Assembly: GCF_000003815.2 (NCBI RefSeq) | Contig: NC_049982.1 | Coordinates: 19,534,953 to 19,598,952 of the forward strand | Direction: 5' to 3' | Source: Branchiostoma floridae | Taxonomy: Eukaryota > Chordata > Leptocardii > Amphioxiformes > Branchiostomatidae | DNA length: 64,000 bases | In this document: positions 10,701-21,800 of the stretch, piece by piece | Position numbering within the stretch: position 1 is the first letter of the stretch | How the letters are laid out: each line of letters begins with the position of its first letter | Made by a program: the position numbers and the translations under genes | Notes under the pieces: generated by a model | What the model was told of the DNA's origin: nothing | Seen by the model: the letters and a program-made list of their open reading frames with translations, nothing else | Databases searched by the model: none

Positions 10701-13700
10701 GAACATCAACGGACAGAAGCAGCATTTGGAGGTTCGGACTTTGATGCAGCTACAGGCATGCGACCGAAGAAGCGATGGTTCACGAAGAGTATGATGAACA
10801 GCAGCCAGGAAAAAGCCGTCCAAGCGGCCTCCTCGTCTGAGATCACGCTGATCCAGGGACCCCCGGGAACAGGGAAGACGAAGGCCGCCGCAGAGGTCAT
10901 CATCCGATGGCAGGGGCAAAGTGACAACAAGATCCTGGCTGTGGCAGAGACAAACGAAGGAGTTGACAACATCATACAGAAACTTCTCGACAGGTAGGGT
11001 ACTCTTAAACAGAGTAATGTTCTGGGATAACGTTTTGTTAAGTCACCCTCTATCATTTACCATGCCAAGCGAGAGACCATAAAAAAAACCTCCTATTCTA
11101 ACTAAAATCATTTGCCACAGAAATGTTCCACAAGAACAGATACTGCGCGTAGGTCAGCCAGAGAAGGTGAGGTACGGCCTCAGGCACCTGACGCTCGACA
11201 AACGGTACGACGACAAGTACGGCTCGGGTGAGTCCAGGGGAGGAAGGAAGAAACCTCAGGGCATAAAAGCGATCCTGTCAAAAGCAAATGTAAGTGATAA
11301 GACGTCTATGTTATCTCCACACAGAACTCTCAAGCCAACGAAGCTGTAGATAACACATCTTTAGGATTACGAGCAAATGGAAAGTTGCATGGACACCGTA
11401 TTACATACGAATGTAATCATCTTCCAAATCAAAGATAACAAATGTACATGATATCTATTAATGGAGTTGGCGTTTCCTGCACTTTGCTCGGCCAAAGTTT
11501 TCAGTGACTCTACTTCTATCCTCATTGTACACAGATCATCTGCACCACGTGTATCGGCGCGGGAAGCCAGGTTCTGCAGCAGATGACGTTCCGCCGTGTG
11601 CTCGTAGACGAGGCGGCCCAGGCCACGGAGCCGGCGGTGCTGTGTGCCCTGTCTCACGGCTGTCAGCAGGTCTGTCTCATCGGAGACGACCAGCAACTCC
11701 CGCCACTCGTACAGAGCGAGGATGCACAGGAGCTGAAAATATCTCTGTTCGAAAGGTTCGGTATTGTGTGTTTTCCTATAAGACAACAACATTTATCTGT
11801 GGTATAAGGTTAACACTATACAAAAATCATAATTGCCGTTTATCATATTGAGTTTCACACTCATGTGACCATGTTCTTGTTTATCAATGAGGTGAGTTTT
11901 TTGTTGTTAAGATCCTGTAATCTTTGCTATGGGAGGGTAGCCTGGGTACATGGTAGGATTGCTAATAGAGCAATCGTAGGGAATTTAAAGCCAGGCGCCG
12001 CGGACCAATCAGAAGACCACGTTCCACGTTGGTTATGACGCAGTAACATATAGATTCCGGCCAGGCCACCCTTGCTGCCTTGAATTTATCCTTTCAAAGA
12101 ATGTTACCGTAGCACTATATGTACATGTACGCTCACTGTATTGCTCATTGTTATAGCCAAGATCCTGGTCTTAGACCCTACATTGTTGTAATCGGCAAGA
12201 CCTTGGTCTTAGGCCGTTGATGTCTTTGCACAACCTGTAAGCCTCTCATCGAGCAGAATAAAGACATCATTTGACCCCGAACCGCGTAGCTTTCTCCTTG
12301 TGTCATCTCGGAGTACGTAAGAGTAATTCATCCGGAAAGTAGTACGCTCCGGTGTTTATTATACATTATCATAAAGCCAGGCGCCGCGGACCAATCAGAA
12401 GACCACGTTCCACGTTGGTTATGACGCAGTAACATATAGATTCCGGCCAGGCAGGTGTGTATCCTCCTTCTGGTTGGTCAGAATGAATCGACACCGGCAC
12501 CGTTGTCGATTTGCATCGACACCGGCACCAGTGTTGATGCAAATCGACACCGATGCCGGTGTCGATTCATTCTGACCAAGCAAAATGAGCAATACACACA
12601 GGAAAGTAAGGGATATGCAGGCATTGGCCAATCAAAAGGAGCGAAACATATGCAAGAGCAGAGGGAATAAGTACAGACTGCAAGAGGGGGATGGCTCCTT
12701 CTGTTAACATTGGTGATGAGTTTTGTTGTTCAAAAATGCCAAAGACTGCAGTGTTTCGAATATTTTCTGGGGAAATTTTGGTTTCAAAATGCAATCTATA
12801 ATCTCCTTACAAATGTATGTACCAAAGAACAAATGTGAATTTTCAGAAATTCGACAATGGAATTCACACTGTTTAGTACCAAGGGATCTAAGCGTCACAC
12901 AGGAGTGTGCAAGTTTAGGTAGGCTATATGATAATAACGTTAATGACCCGCCTGTTCCTCGGTGTACATGGTGTCATAACGCCTGGTCCTTTGCTATAAC
13001 CACCTCATAAAACCACCTCGTTCGCTTTGCTCACTCGGTGGTTTCATTCGGTGGTTATAGCAAAGGACCAGCCGTTATGACACCATATACACCTCGAGGC
13101 GGGTCATTAACCCTTAATTATATACGGTCGCTTCTTGCTCTGGGGTTTATTATACACTGTATACGTCGCTTCTCTGCTGTTCTGTCCACCTTGACCACGT
13201 TAACGTCTGGAATCGTCCACATTTTGTACGAGGGCACTGATTGCTCCTTACCGGGAGGGTGGACGAAGGGAAAATTCTCTTCTCTTTTGATTTCAGATGG
13301 AGAGGACAGAGGTTACAGGTTCACCTTCTGGACACGCAGTACAGAATGCATCCGGCCATGTCAGCTTTCCCATCACAACATTTCTATAATGGTCAGATTA
13401 AAGATGGTGTGGAGGCATCTGCCAGAAGGCCGCCCTCTGGATTCGATTGGCCTAACCAAAATATGCCAGTCTCGTTTGTCAACGTTTCTTCTCGCGAGAC
13501 ATCCCGTGGAACATCCAAGTTTAATGATGAAGAGGTCAAGATCGTCATCGCCATGACTGAACAGTTGCTTGAGGGGGGTGACATACGGGAGGATGACATC
13601 GGTATCGTGTCGCCCTACAAGGCACAGGTAAGTTCCACGATATCAAAATCAGTGGTACAGAGTGTGCGCATGGTCTTACAAACTATTATCAACTTTTGTA

Positions 13701-14703
13701 TTGTTCCCAGGAAAACCTCTACTTTGTTTTCAGCTAAGATATTGGTTAGTGTCAGAATGGCAAAGGGTGTATTATTCAATCCCTTATAAATGTTATATAC
13801 CTTAATGCATTGTTAAACCTAATGCAATGATGTAAAACGTGTTTTTTTACGAGACTGCTAATTTTTTGTCAAATTGTTTGGTTTCCTTGCGCGAGTAGAT
13901 AAAAAAGGTCACAGAGGGCTTGGACCAAAACATCGCCGTCCGGTCTGTAGATGGCTTCCAGGGACAAGAACGTGATGTCATCATTTTCTCTGCTGTCCGG
14001 GCCAATGAGGGAGGATACGTTGGTAAGTGTATAACTACGTAACGCATTGTTCTGGACACCAAAAGAGAGCCAAACAAAAACAATTTCCACACAGTGAAAC
14101 ATAGCTTGCTTCATCTTTAACTCAATGACTTTGCTGATGTTTTTTCAGGGTTCCTAAACGATCCCCGTCGAATGAACGTGTTACTGACGAGAGCCAAGCG
14201 GGGGCTGATTGTGGTGGGTGATGGAAAGACCCTGGAGAAGGGAAGTGATGACTGGAACAAGTGGATTCAGTGGATTCGGGAGAATAAGCTGGAGCAGTTA
14301 AGTAAGCTGCACTAGTGTTGTTTCTTTAAAATTATATGAATGAATTCATTCTTAACATTTGTGGATTTGCGTCTTAACCAGCACATGTACAAAACACAAT
14401 ACTGTAGTAGATGCCTCTAAATGATGAAACTATAGCTGTGTGGGAACAGTGTGCGTATATTGATTTACCATTGCTGAGTATCTAATATGGTCTCATCAAT
14501 GCACAACATCACAGTTAATAAGAGGTTCCATGTTTGCACCATGTCCATGTACAGGGGCCGAAGGGACTGGGACTGGGCGTGGCAGGCAATCTGGCACCAA
14601 CCGCACACGAGGCCGTGGACAGAGGGGGAGAGGGTACAGGGGACGGGGTGCAGGCAGGGCCAGGCGTGGCAGGGGGAATGGCTGGCATCAGTCACAAAGC
14701 TAG
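5367..14703 (+). CDS. RNA-dependent RNA polymerase fused to a UPF1-like SF1 helicase with an RG-rich tail
   Basis: Fifteen exons: 5367-6674, 6870-6999, 7200-7316, 7572-7798, 7926-9095, 9249-9424, 9554-9678, 9877-10182, 10333-10993, 11121-11289, 11535-11755, 13297-13627, 13899-14022, 14149-14301, 14555-14703. All junctions are GT-AG with matching phase; product 1788 residues. The N-terminal ~600 residues are a QDE-1/EGO-1-type RdRP: FTDGCGF, the GVCDPSGTLEPGQ block, CPCYHPGDFRVL, and catalytic DLDGD at 492-496 with all three Asp, then the VDTAKTG segment. Residues ~600-1340 are unassigned. The C-terminus is an SF1B helicase: Walker A GPPGTGKT 1362-1369, DEAAQ 1488-1492, GDDQQLPP 1513-1520, QYRMHP 1551-1556, VDGFQGQERD 1664-1673, NVLLTRAKRG 1698-1707. 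Residues 1741-1788 are an RG-rich tail. Family knowledge suggests dsRNA synthesis in small-RNA pathways; coupled unwinding is inference. The start has an in-frame upstream stop, but an extra 5' exon is possible. Confidence 0.88.
11987..12066. repeat. 80 bp exact direct repeat, copy 1
   Basis: This 80 bp block, beginning AAAGCCAGGCGCCGCGG and ending TTCCGGCCAGGC, recurs without a mismatch at 12373-12452. Both copies are in the intron between RdRP-helicase exons 11 and 12. Confidence 0.95.
12373..12452. repeat. 80 bp exact direct repeat, copy 2
   Basis: Identical to 11987-12066; the copies are 386 bp apart start to start. The second copy directly abuts a fold-back palindrome (12474-12579). Perfect identity implies a recent duplication or gene conversion. 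Confidence 0.95.
12474..12579. repeat. 106 bp near-perfect palindrome
   Basis: TTGGTCAGAATGAATCGACA at the left is matched by its inverse at the right, and an inner pair (GTCGATTTGCATC / GATGCAAATCGAC) nests inside. The word GACACCGGCACC recurs. The short open frames on either strand here mirror one another because of the palindrome and are not genes. Confidence 0.9.
12940..13110. mobile_element. Fold-back MITE flanked by TTAA
   Basis: TTAA precedes TGACCCGCC at the left, and GGCGGGTCA is followed by TTAA at the right. Long inverted arms continue inwards (TGGTCCTTTGCTATAACCACC and its inverse around a short loop), so most of the 171 bp can form one hairpin. TTAA target duplications are typical of the piggyBac and Kolobok superfamilies; no transposase is present. 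Confidence 0.75.
14555..14703 (+). other. Terminal exon of the RdRP-helicase: RG-rich tail
   Basis: Exon 14 has an internal donor (CAGTTAA|GTAAGC, GT at 14302) that joins in phase 1 to an acceptor at 14553-14554. The joined frame runs 48 further codons, almost half Gly and Arg (GRG, RGRG, RGRGY, RGRG repeats), to TAG at 14701-14703. If that intron is retained, translation instead stops at 14313-14315 after LSKLH. RG/RGG tails commonly bind RNA and are targets of arginine methylation. Confidence 0.7.
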
Positions 14704-15841
14704 TCAGTTTGTGAAGAATTACATTGTATCAATACTATCATTGCAAGCATTGTGTTACATAGCAACTAGGCTTAAGGTTAAGATATTTCTCTTTAAAATG
14801 ATTGTAAAATTATAACTACAACAAAGTAATCCAGATTGCAGTAAGGATAGGATATCACAAATGTAATAATTTAAGAGTCTTCCATCTTTTATTTCTATTA
14901 CAGAAACAACAAAGGCCAATCTAACTGTGAGAAAATCAGCCGTGACATTCTGTTCTGGTATTTACTCCTTAACTGGCAATACTTTCTGGTAATGTTGAAG
15001 TTAAACAATATGATAAACACATGATTTGTCAAATTCAAGAAAATCTCTGGTCTGGTCATCTGGGTGGAATGTCTTCCATATTTCTTGCTGCAATCTTAAA
15101 CAAATAGCTTTGAATATAAAAATGCCTAAGAAAAAACTAATTTGGTAAATCGTGTTAACACATACATAGACAAGCACACAAACTAGAATACATGATGGCA
15201 CACATTTATTTGTTTGAACATTTCTTGTCACTTGCTTTTGGGTCTATGTCCAGAACTTACAGCTAACTCAAGATTTCATCATTTCCATAAACCTAAAACA
15301 AAATAATACTAAACATGCTAAAGACAACTAACACAAGTCCAAAAAGGTTAAAGGTATTTTAGGTGGTCACACAGAAACCATTAAACAAAACTGGAACAAT
15401 GTAATTTATCTTTAATGGTAAACATTCTAGTAAACTGAAGGTTACTGGTGGGTATGGACCACAAATTAGGCATCTTTTTACAACATGTATCTTCACATAA
15501 TGAAGTGCAAGCAGACTGTTTCTTGTTAACAATCCTGGCCTGACATCCTTAACATCAGTCTCAGTATTAAAGAAATATAGTATTATACCGTTGACAGGTG
15601 CATAATGTTCATGAAATCCAATAAAATAAGATACTATGAAGCAAATCAGGAGTATTGTCCACTTTCCAAATCTAGATGACAGGAGGATAGAGACTTTCTA
15701 CACCTATACTTCAAAAACAGTGACAAACATCCAACAGTACAACATGTTACCATCACAGAAACAAGAAAGTCAACCTAACCAATTTTTGATCTTCAAAACT
15801 ATTGAAAATATGACATCTTCAGAATGCACTATACCAGGTGT
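14704..15841. other. Convergent 3' region between RdRP-helicase and PBRM1
   Basis: The two genes end tail-to-tail with 1138 bp between stop codons, so 3' untranslated regions probably occupy most of this stretch. A minus-strand AATAAA for PBRM1 is at 15205-15210 (TTTATT on the plus strand). I see no coding exon or repeat. Confidence 0.5.
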
Positions 15842-18800
15842 TTAATTATGGAAGTTTCCGATGGTGAGAGCGTCCTTCAGCATGAGGTCCCGCAGCGCCC
15901 ACAGGGCAGACTCCATGTTCTTGTGCGGACCTTTCCCGTTCTTCAGGATGTGTCCGGGGAGCCGCGCCCGCTGCTGTTCCGTGAGCTGTACATCCTCCTG
16001 TCGCACAGTCAGGGTCTCTTCCCAGTTACTCACTGACCTGTTCTCAACCTGTGTGTGAGGAACAGACAATAGCAACATTTAGCATTTCACTTCTCAGTGT
16101 GCCTTTATAGCAACAGTGAGTGATTAAGATGGATGAGTTTATTGCATTTGATTATAAAAAGGATCAATGGTACTTGAAGGCTTACCTTTAGGCCTTCTAT
16201 GTAGCGGATGTAAGCCTCGGAGTGCAGCAGTCTCTGTGCCTTTGGTGGGGGAGGCACAAACATCGGCGGGGGTGGGGGCTGCGGTGGGGGCGCTGGGGAC
16301 TGTGTCTGTGGATGAACACCGTACTGAGTACCACCCTGTCCATAAAAATACTTTGGCACAATTTGTAAAGAGGGGAAAATGGGAGTTAATATCAGTTTTA
16401 CAATGGCTCAAGGAACCCATTCACCAGAACAAACACCCAAACAAGGAAAACACTCTTTACAGTAAAATCCACACAAGCAGACTGAGCATCTTACTATAAA
16501 AATCCACAACAGGACTGTCATACAAGGGTGAGACAAGACAAGAACATGAGGTGTGGGAGATGAGATGCAGAGAAATGAGAGACAATGCAGGTGACAAGCT
16601 GTGAACAGAATCTAAACTACAACGTGCTGATCAGGAATATAAAACTGAGTGCATCTTGTGCAGTGCCATCCTAACCTTTTCCTCTATAGTGACTATGAGC
16701 ATTCTATAATAAATAGGCCTCTTCACATATCAAAACAATAGCATCTCTACTACATTGACTTGTCTCTTAAAAACATTACAAGGGAGAAATTTCAGCTTTC
16801 TTTGTCATAGGTCATAACCAGGCAGAAGCAAAGGCTGCATTCAGATCAAATCACTCTACTCATTGTTGTATCCAGATAACTAAACTTAACTGTCCATTAG
16901 AACCCTGTAAGAACCCTGCTGCAGTATAGAAATACCCACAGAGAAAGTATGTTCATTATCCTTATAGAACTCCTCCCACAAGAGTAGATAGGACAGCCAG
17001 CAGTGTGAAGAGAACCAAATCAAACTGTCACCCCTATTGTCTACCAAACCAGAGAAAGATCTTGAGAGGGAAAAGTCACCAGAGCAAACCCATGCACAGT
17101 GGGAGCAACCATCTCACCTGCGGTGCAGGGGGGGTAGTACCCACAGGAGGGGGGCCCATCTGAGGGGGGTACATCTGCGGAGGTATTGGTCCACCTTGTG
17201 ACAGGGGGGGTTGTTGGGAGTATCCCCCCTGCTGGGGGAATGGGCTCTGAGGGGGGAAGGCACCGGGTATCTGCGAGAAGGAGGCATACTGGAAAGAAAG
17301 ATGTCGTTATTCTGCTAGTTCTCTCCAAGACTATACTTTCCTATTCATTCTGTACATTCTTTCATTAAGTTGCTGTATTCAGTGAGTGAAAATCGTAAGT
17401 GAAGTCGTAAGCGCATCTAACCCTGTCTACATAACTAAGAAACGAGAAGAAGCCGAACAAATGTATTAGAATAGTTTTAGAATTTATGTTTTAGATTAGT
17501 CTTAGAAACCATGTTTACTGCATTACTACCCTTTGTATCTATATGCCTGTACTTAGCCCGATAGGGCATGAATGTGCAATAAAGGCTATTATTATTATTA
17601 TTATTATATTGAGTCTTAAGTACCAGTCTTCACAGCCTGACTAGTAGTGCTGCAGTAAGTTTGCAAATATTTACTAAAATGCACATGACAGATGTGTCCA
17701 CAATATGAAACATGGTTGATATGTAAGTGTTACGTACCCCACATGTGAACGAACACGGCACGAGCAAACAATGATAAAATGAAAGGGATAAGTTTGCATG
17801 GAGTCTGACATAAACGCTGGTGGGGACTTTGACGACGCGAAGAGCAATACAACGTGACCTTTCAGTAAAATGGGGCAGAGGGATTGTGAACACCATACAA
17901 ACTTTACCTGTAGACTGTTGGCAGGCATGTTCATGGACTGTCCAGGGGTCAGGGGCTGGTTGGTACCTGGGGTCATTCTCTGGCCAGGTGTTCCTGTAGG
18001 ACAATATTAGTCATTAAGGAACAACATTCAATACTAAAATCCAGGAAACATATCTAAATATAACTCATGTCTATTTCAAGATTCCTGTAACTAAAAAACA
18101 GGGTCATGCATGTATAAAGTTTATCTTCATAATCCTAGTGAAACTAAAGTTGTCCATTTAATACATTAAATTTTGCTGCTTGGCCTAGCCCATAGGACCC
18201 ACACTGCATGAGGACATACCGTTTGCTGCCATCTGTGTCTGTGATAACATTCCTGCTGGCATGGGGGGAGGAACCACACCCAGCACAGCTCCAGAACCCT
18301 GCAAAGAACATGTTAATATAATACATGAGTATTACTGTGACAGTCATATTTAAATGACATACAAGTGAGAAATGTATTAGCACTATTTTGCTATCATTTC
18401 TAAAACACAATTGTAATATGTGCAACTTAACAAAAATATTCAAGTTGGACAGGAACATGCAAGTTACTCCAAAGAAAATAATATTTTTTTTGCAATTACA
18501 AGACATGATAAACAAAGAAGCTGACAGAAGTGCCATATATTTAGAATGGGTCAGACTACATTAAGATAAGGTTGATCTGAAGTTTGCATACAATAAACTA
18601 CAATAAGTTGGGTGCATCACCTAATAACAGCCTTCATGAATACAATACTAGAACATCCATACCTGCGGAGTGAATGGGCGCGGTGACTGACTCGGCGATG
18701 CCTGGTACCCAGGCTGGTAGGGTATGTAGTTGCGACTTCTCTGGCTGAGCGGGATCTGACGGGACGACGTCTTCACGTGGACCTCCCGGACGTGGCGCTT

Positions 18801-21800
18801 CATCCCCGAGATGTTGGGGAAGGGGAGGCTCTTCTTGACCCTAGACCTGGGGCAGCCTGCCCAGTAGCAGAAGTACTCCTGCTGCTCCCCCTCAGGTTTC
18901 AGGTGCCCCGAGGTCTCCAGCAGGTGAGCCACCAGGTCCTTCTCGCTCTCGTACTGGTAGTCGCACCCCTCCCACAGGCACTCCCACACCAGGATCAGCG
19001 GGTCCGAGCGGCTGCTGCTGTGACCCGACGCGGGGGATGCTGGGTAGGGCGACTCGTCGTCGTTCTGGCTGGAGCTCTGCTGCTGCGCCCTCTCCTCGTA
19101 CACGGCTTTCTGCGCCGCGCTCAGGTTCTTCCACTCCATCCCCACGATTCGGCTGATCTCCCCGAACGCATAGTTGGGGTTCTGCTTCTTGAGAGTTGCT
19201 CGCATCTCGCTGGAGAACAGAATGTATCCGCTCGGTGGCCGTTTGGCCTTTGGCGCCTTTATGGGAGTTGACGGTTGCTGCAGTTCTTCATCTGCATCAG
19301 GAGGCACGGCAAACGCAACAGGCTCCTCCGAAATCTCTGCCAACTTTGGTGACGGGACCTTTCCTGGGACGATGGGCTTACGGAAGAAGAAGATCTCATC
19401 ATCCGTCACTTTAGGGGAGAGGCTGTACTTCTTCAAGGCCTTGATCTTGCGGATCTGCTTGTCAGCTTCGTAGTAGCGAGCCTCGCACACCCAGATGTCA
19501 TCCTCCATGAACTCAGTGGGCCGGCAGATGAGGTAGTCCTTGTAGGCCAGGATGCAACACTTCCCCAGGATGGTTCTCATGGACTTGGACTCCTCCATGG
19601 ATGTGAGGAAGATCTCGTTCTTGTAGAACAGCCTGGTGGGGTTGTGATCCGTCTCTGAGGGGTAGATAAACCACTGGCCGTGGAACCATGGCTCACTGTT
19701 GGCATCCACCCACATCTTGTCTATACGAGCCATGAGAGGTTGCTCCCTGCTGGACTTCACATAGACAGAGTCACCCAGCTTAAAGCAGGTTCCACCATAG
19801 ATGAACTGCTCATAATGAGAAATACCGGGCTCAGTAGTGTTTGATGCCTCCACTGCAATGTTCTCCCTGACTTTGTCAATGACATCTTCCTCCTCCTCTT
19901 CTTGATCCTCAGTTTCTGCCTCCTGCTCCTCTAGTTTGGCTTCTTCTGCAAAAACTGATGCCACTCGAACCTTAGACAGTGGTTCCTCCCGCGGGATTAT
20001 CTTTACATTACTAGGGGGTGTGGGCCAGATTTTGATCTTCTTGAAGGCCTTAGCTCTTGCACTGTACCGAGACTCGCATACAAAGATGTCATCATCACTG
20101 ACACCCTGGGGCTTACTCTTGAAGTATTCCTTCACTGACATCACAAAACATCTTCCTCTAATGCTGGCAATCCGAGCGATGTTGTAGTAGTCACTCTTAA
20201 ACACCTCCTTCTCTAGAAACTTCCTTGTGGCCAAATGGAAGGTTTCCTTTGGACGATAGAACCAACAGCCATGCAGCCACTGGTCCCCTTGGTCGTCCTG
20301 GAAGAGTTTCTCAATACAGACAATATGAGGTGGCAAACTCTTGTCCTGATTCTCTATGTACACAAAGTCTCCCACACGGAATGACTGGTCCTCCCAGCTG
20401 ACATCCTCGCTGTATTTCCGCTGCATTGCAGTTTCACTAGACTCTTCTTCAAGCTCATCTTCCTCCTTTCCATCATCATCCTTCTTCTCCTTGTCTTCCT
20501 CTAATTCTTTAGGAATCTTCTCCTTTTTCTCAGCATCCAGCTCCACCTGGAGATGCTTGTGAGTGTAGCTGAGAGCTGGAGACAGCATCAGCTCCCCATT
20601 CTTACAGATCTCATCCCTGATGGTGATAAAGAACTGCTGCAGCTCCACTGCATCTTCATACATCTCTGAGTCGGTACGACTGACTCGTCTGGCTCTCTCA
20701 AACACTCGAAACACATCTTCCTGAAACACATCGAGCCTCCTGTACCTCCCCTTGTCGAGGTTTCTGCGAATGGCTTTGAAGCTTGCTGGACCTCTCTTGT
20801 GTGGTTCCTGCTGCTGCTCCCTCTCCTTCTTGTCTTCTTTCTCAGGTAACTCTGAGAGGGAGTCGCTGTAGCAACGCCCCTCCTCGTCCTGGTGGTTGAG
20901 AACGGACACAAAGAGGCTGTTCAGAAGGTCCTGCACACATCCGCGGATGTCTGGCACCTCGGAGCTGCCATCTCCGTGGACTTCATCCCTCTTCTCCAGA
21001 AGGGCCCGCTGCAGGATCAGGGCATCTTTGTATATCTGTGAGTCGGGCTCATTGTATCGGCAAGCATTATCAAACAGCTGGAGGAAGTCCTCCAAATAAT
21101 CCTCCACAGTGTTGTACTTGTTGGACCTCATGTTAGCTTCAATTTTCTGCATGTCGATGGGTTTCTTAATGACTTGGTAGTAGTCGGGATAGTCTATCTT
21201 CGAGGGAAGCTGCAGGAACATGAAGCAAAGCTTGCGGCCTGTGGAGTCTTTATAGTCCTTCACTGAATCGTACATGTCCCGCAACTTCTGTTGCAGGGGT
21301 GTCAAAAACTTGGACTTCTTCGGCGAGCTCTTTCTTGGCCCCTTCAGTCCTGCTTTAGGAGAGAAGAGGCCGCCTTCTGAAGTAAGAGGTCCCAGCTGTT
21401 TTACTTTGTCTTTTAAAACCTTCTCCAGCGTGCAGGCATCTATATACACCTGTGAACCTTCCTCATTGAAGTGGCGTGCATTGTTGAACATGAGATCAAA
21501 GTCTTCCAACATGGCCTCCACACTGGAGTACTTGTCGGTTCGGATGTTGTAATCGATTGTCTTCATGTCGATCGGCTCGAGGATGATCTTGTAGTACTCG
21601 GGGTAGTCTTTCCGGGAAGGCTTTTCCATGAACAGCTCAATGAGAAACCGACCAAACGCATCACAATAGCCTATCATGGCATCATACAGGAACCGCAGTC
21701 GGCCCTTCAGGGTGTTCTCTCCTTCATCTTTCTTCTTCTTCTTCCGCTTTTCCTCCAGATCTTCCATGATCTGCGGACGTTTGACTTTCCTGCTGACACC

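Larger units (their letters stand above)
10333..14301 (+). other. SF1B (UPF1-like) helicase module (exons 9-14)
   Basis: Motifs I, II, III, IV, V and VI of superfamily-1 helicases all occur in order across six exons. The DEAA box, the GDDQQLPP motif III and the NVLLTRAKRG motif VI place it with UPF1, SDE3/MOV10 and ZNFX1-type enzymes. Which of these it is closest to needs a tree. A 110-residue acidic, Thr/Pro-rich linker (about 1235-1340) precedes the P-loop. Confidence 0.85.
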
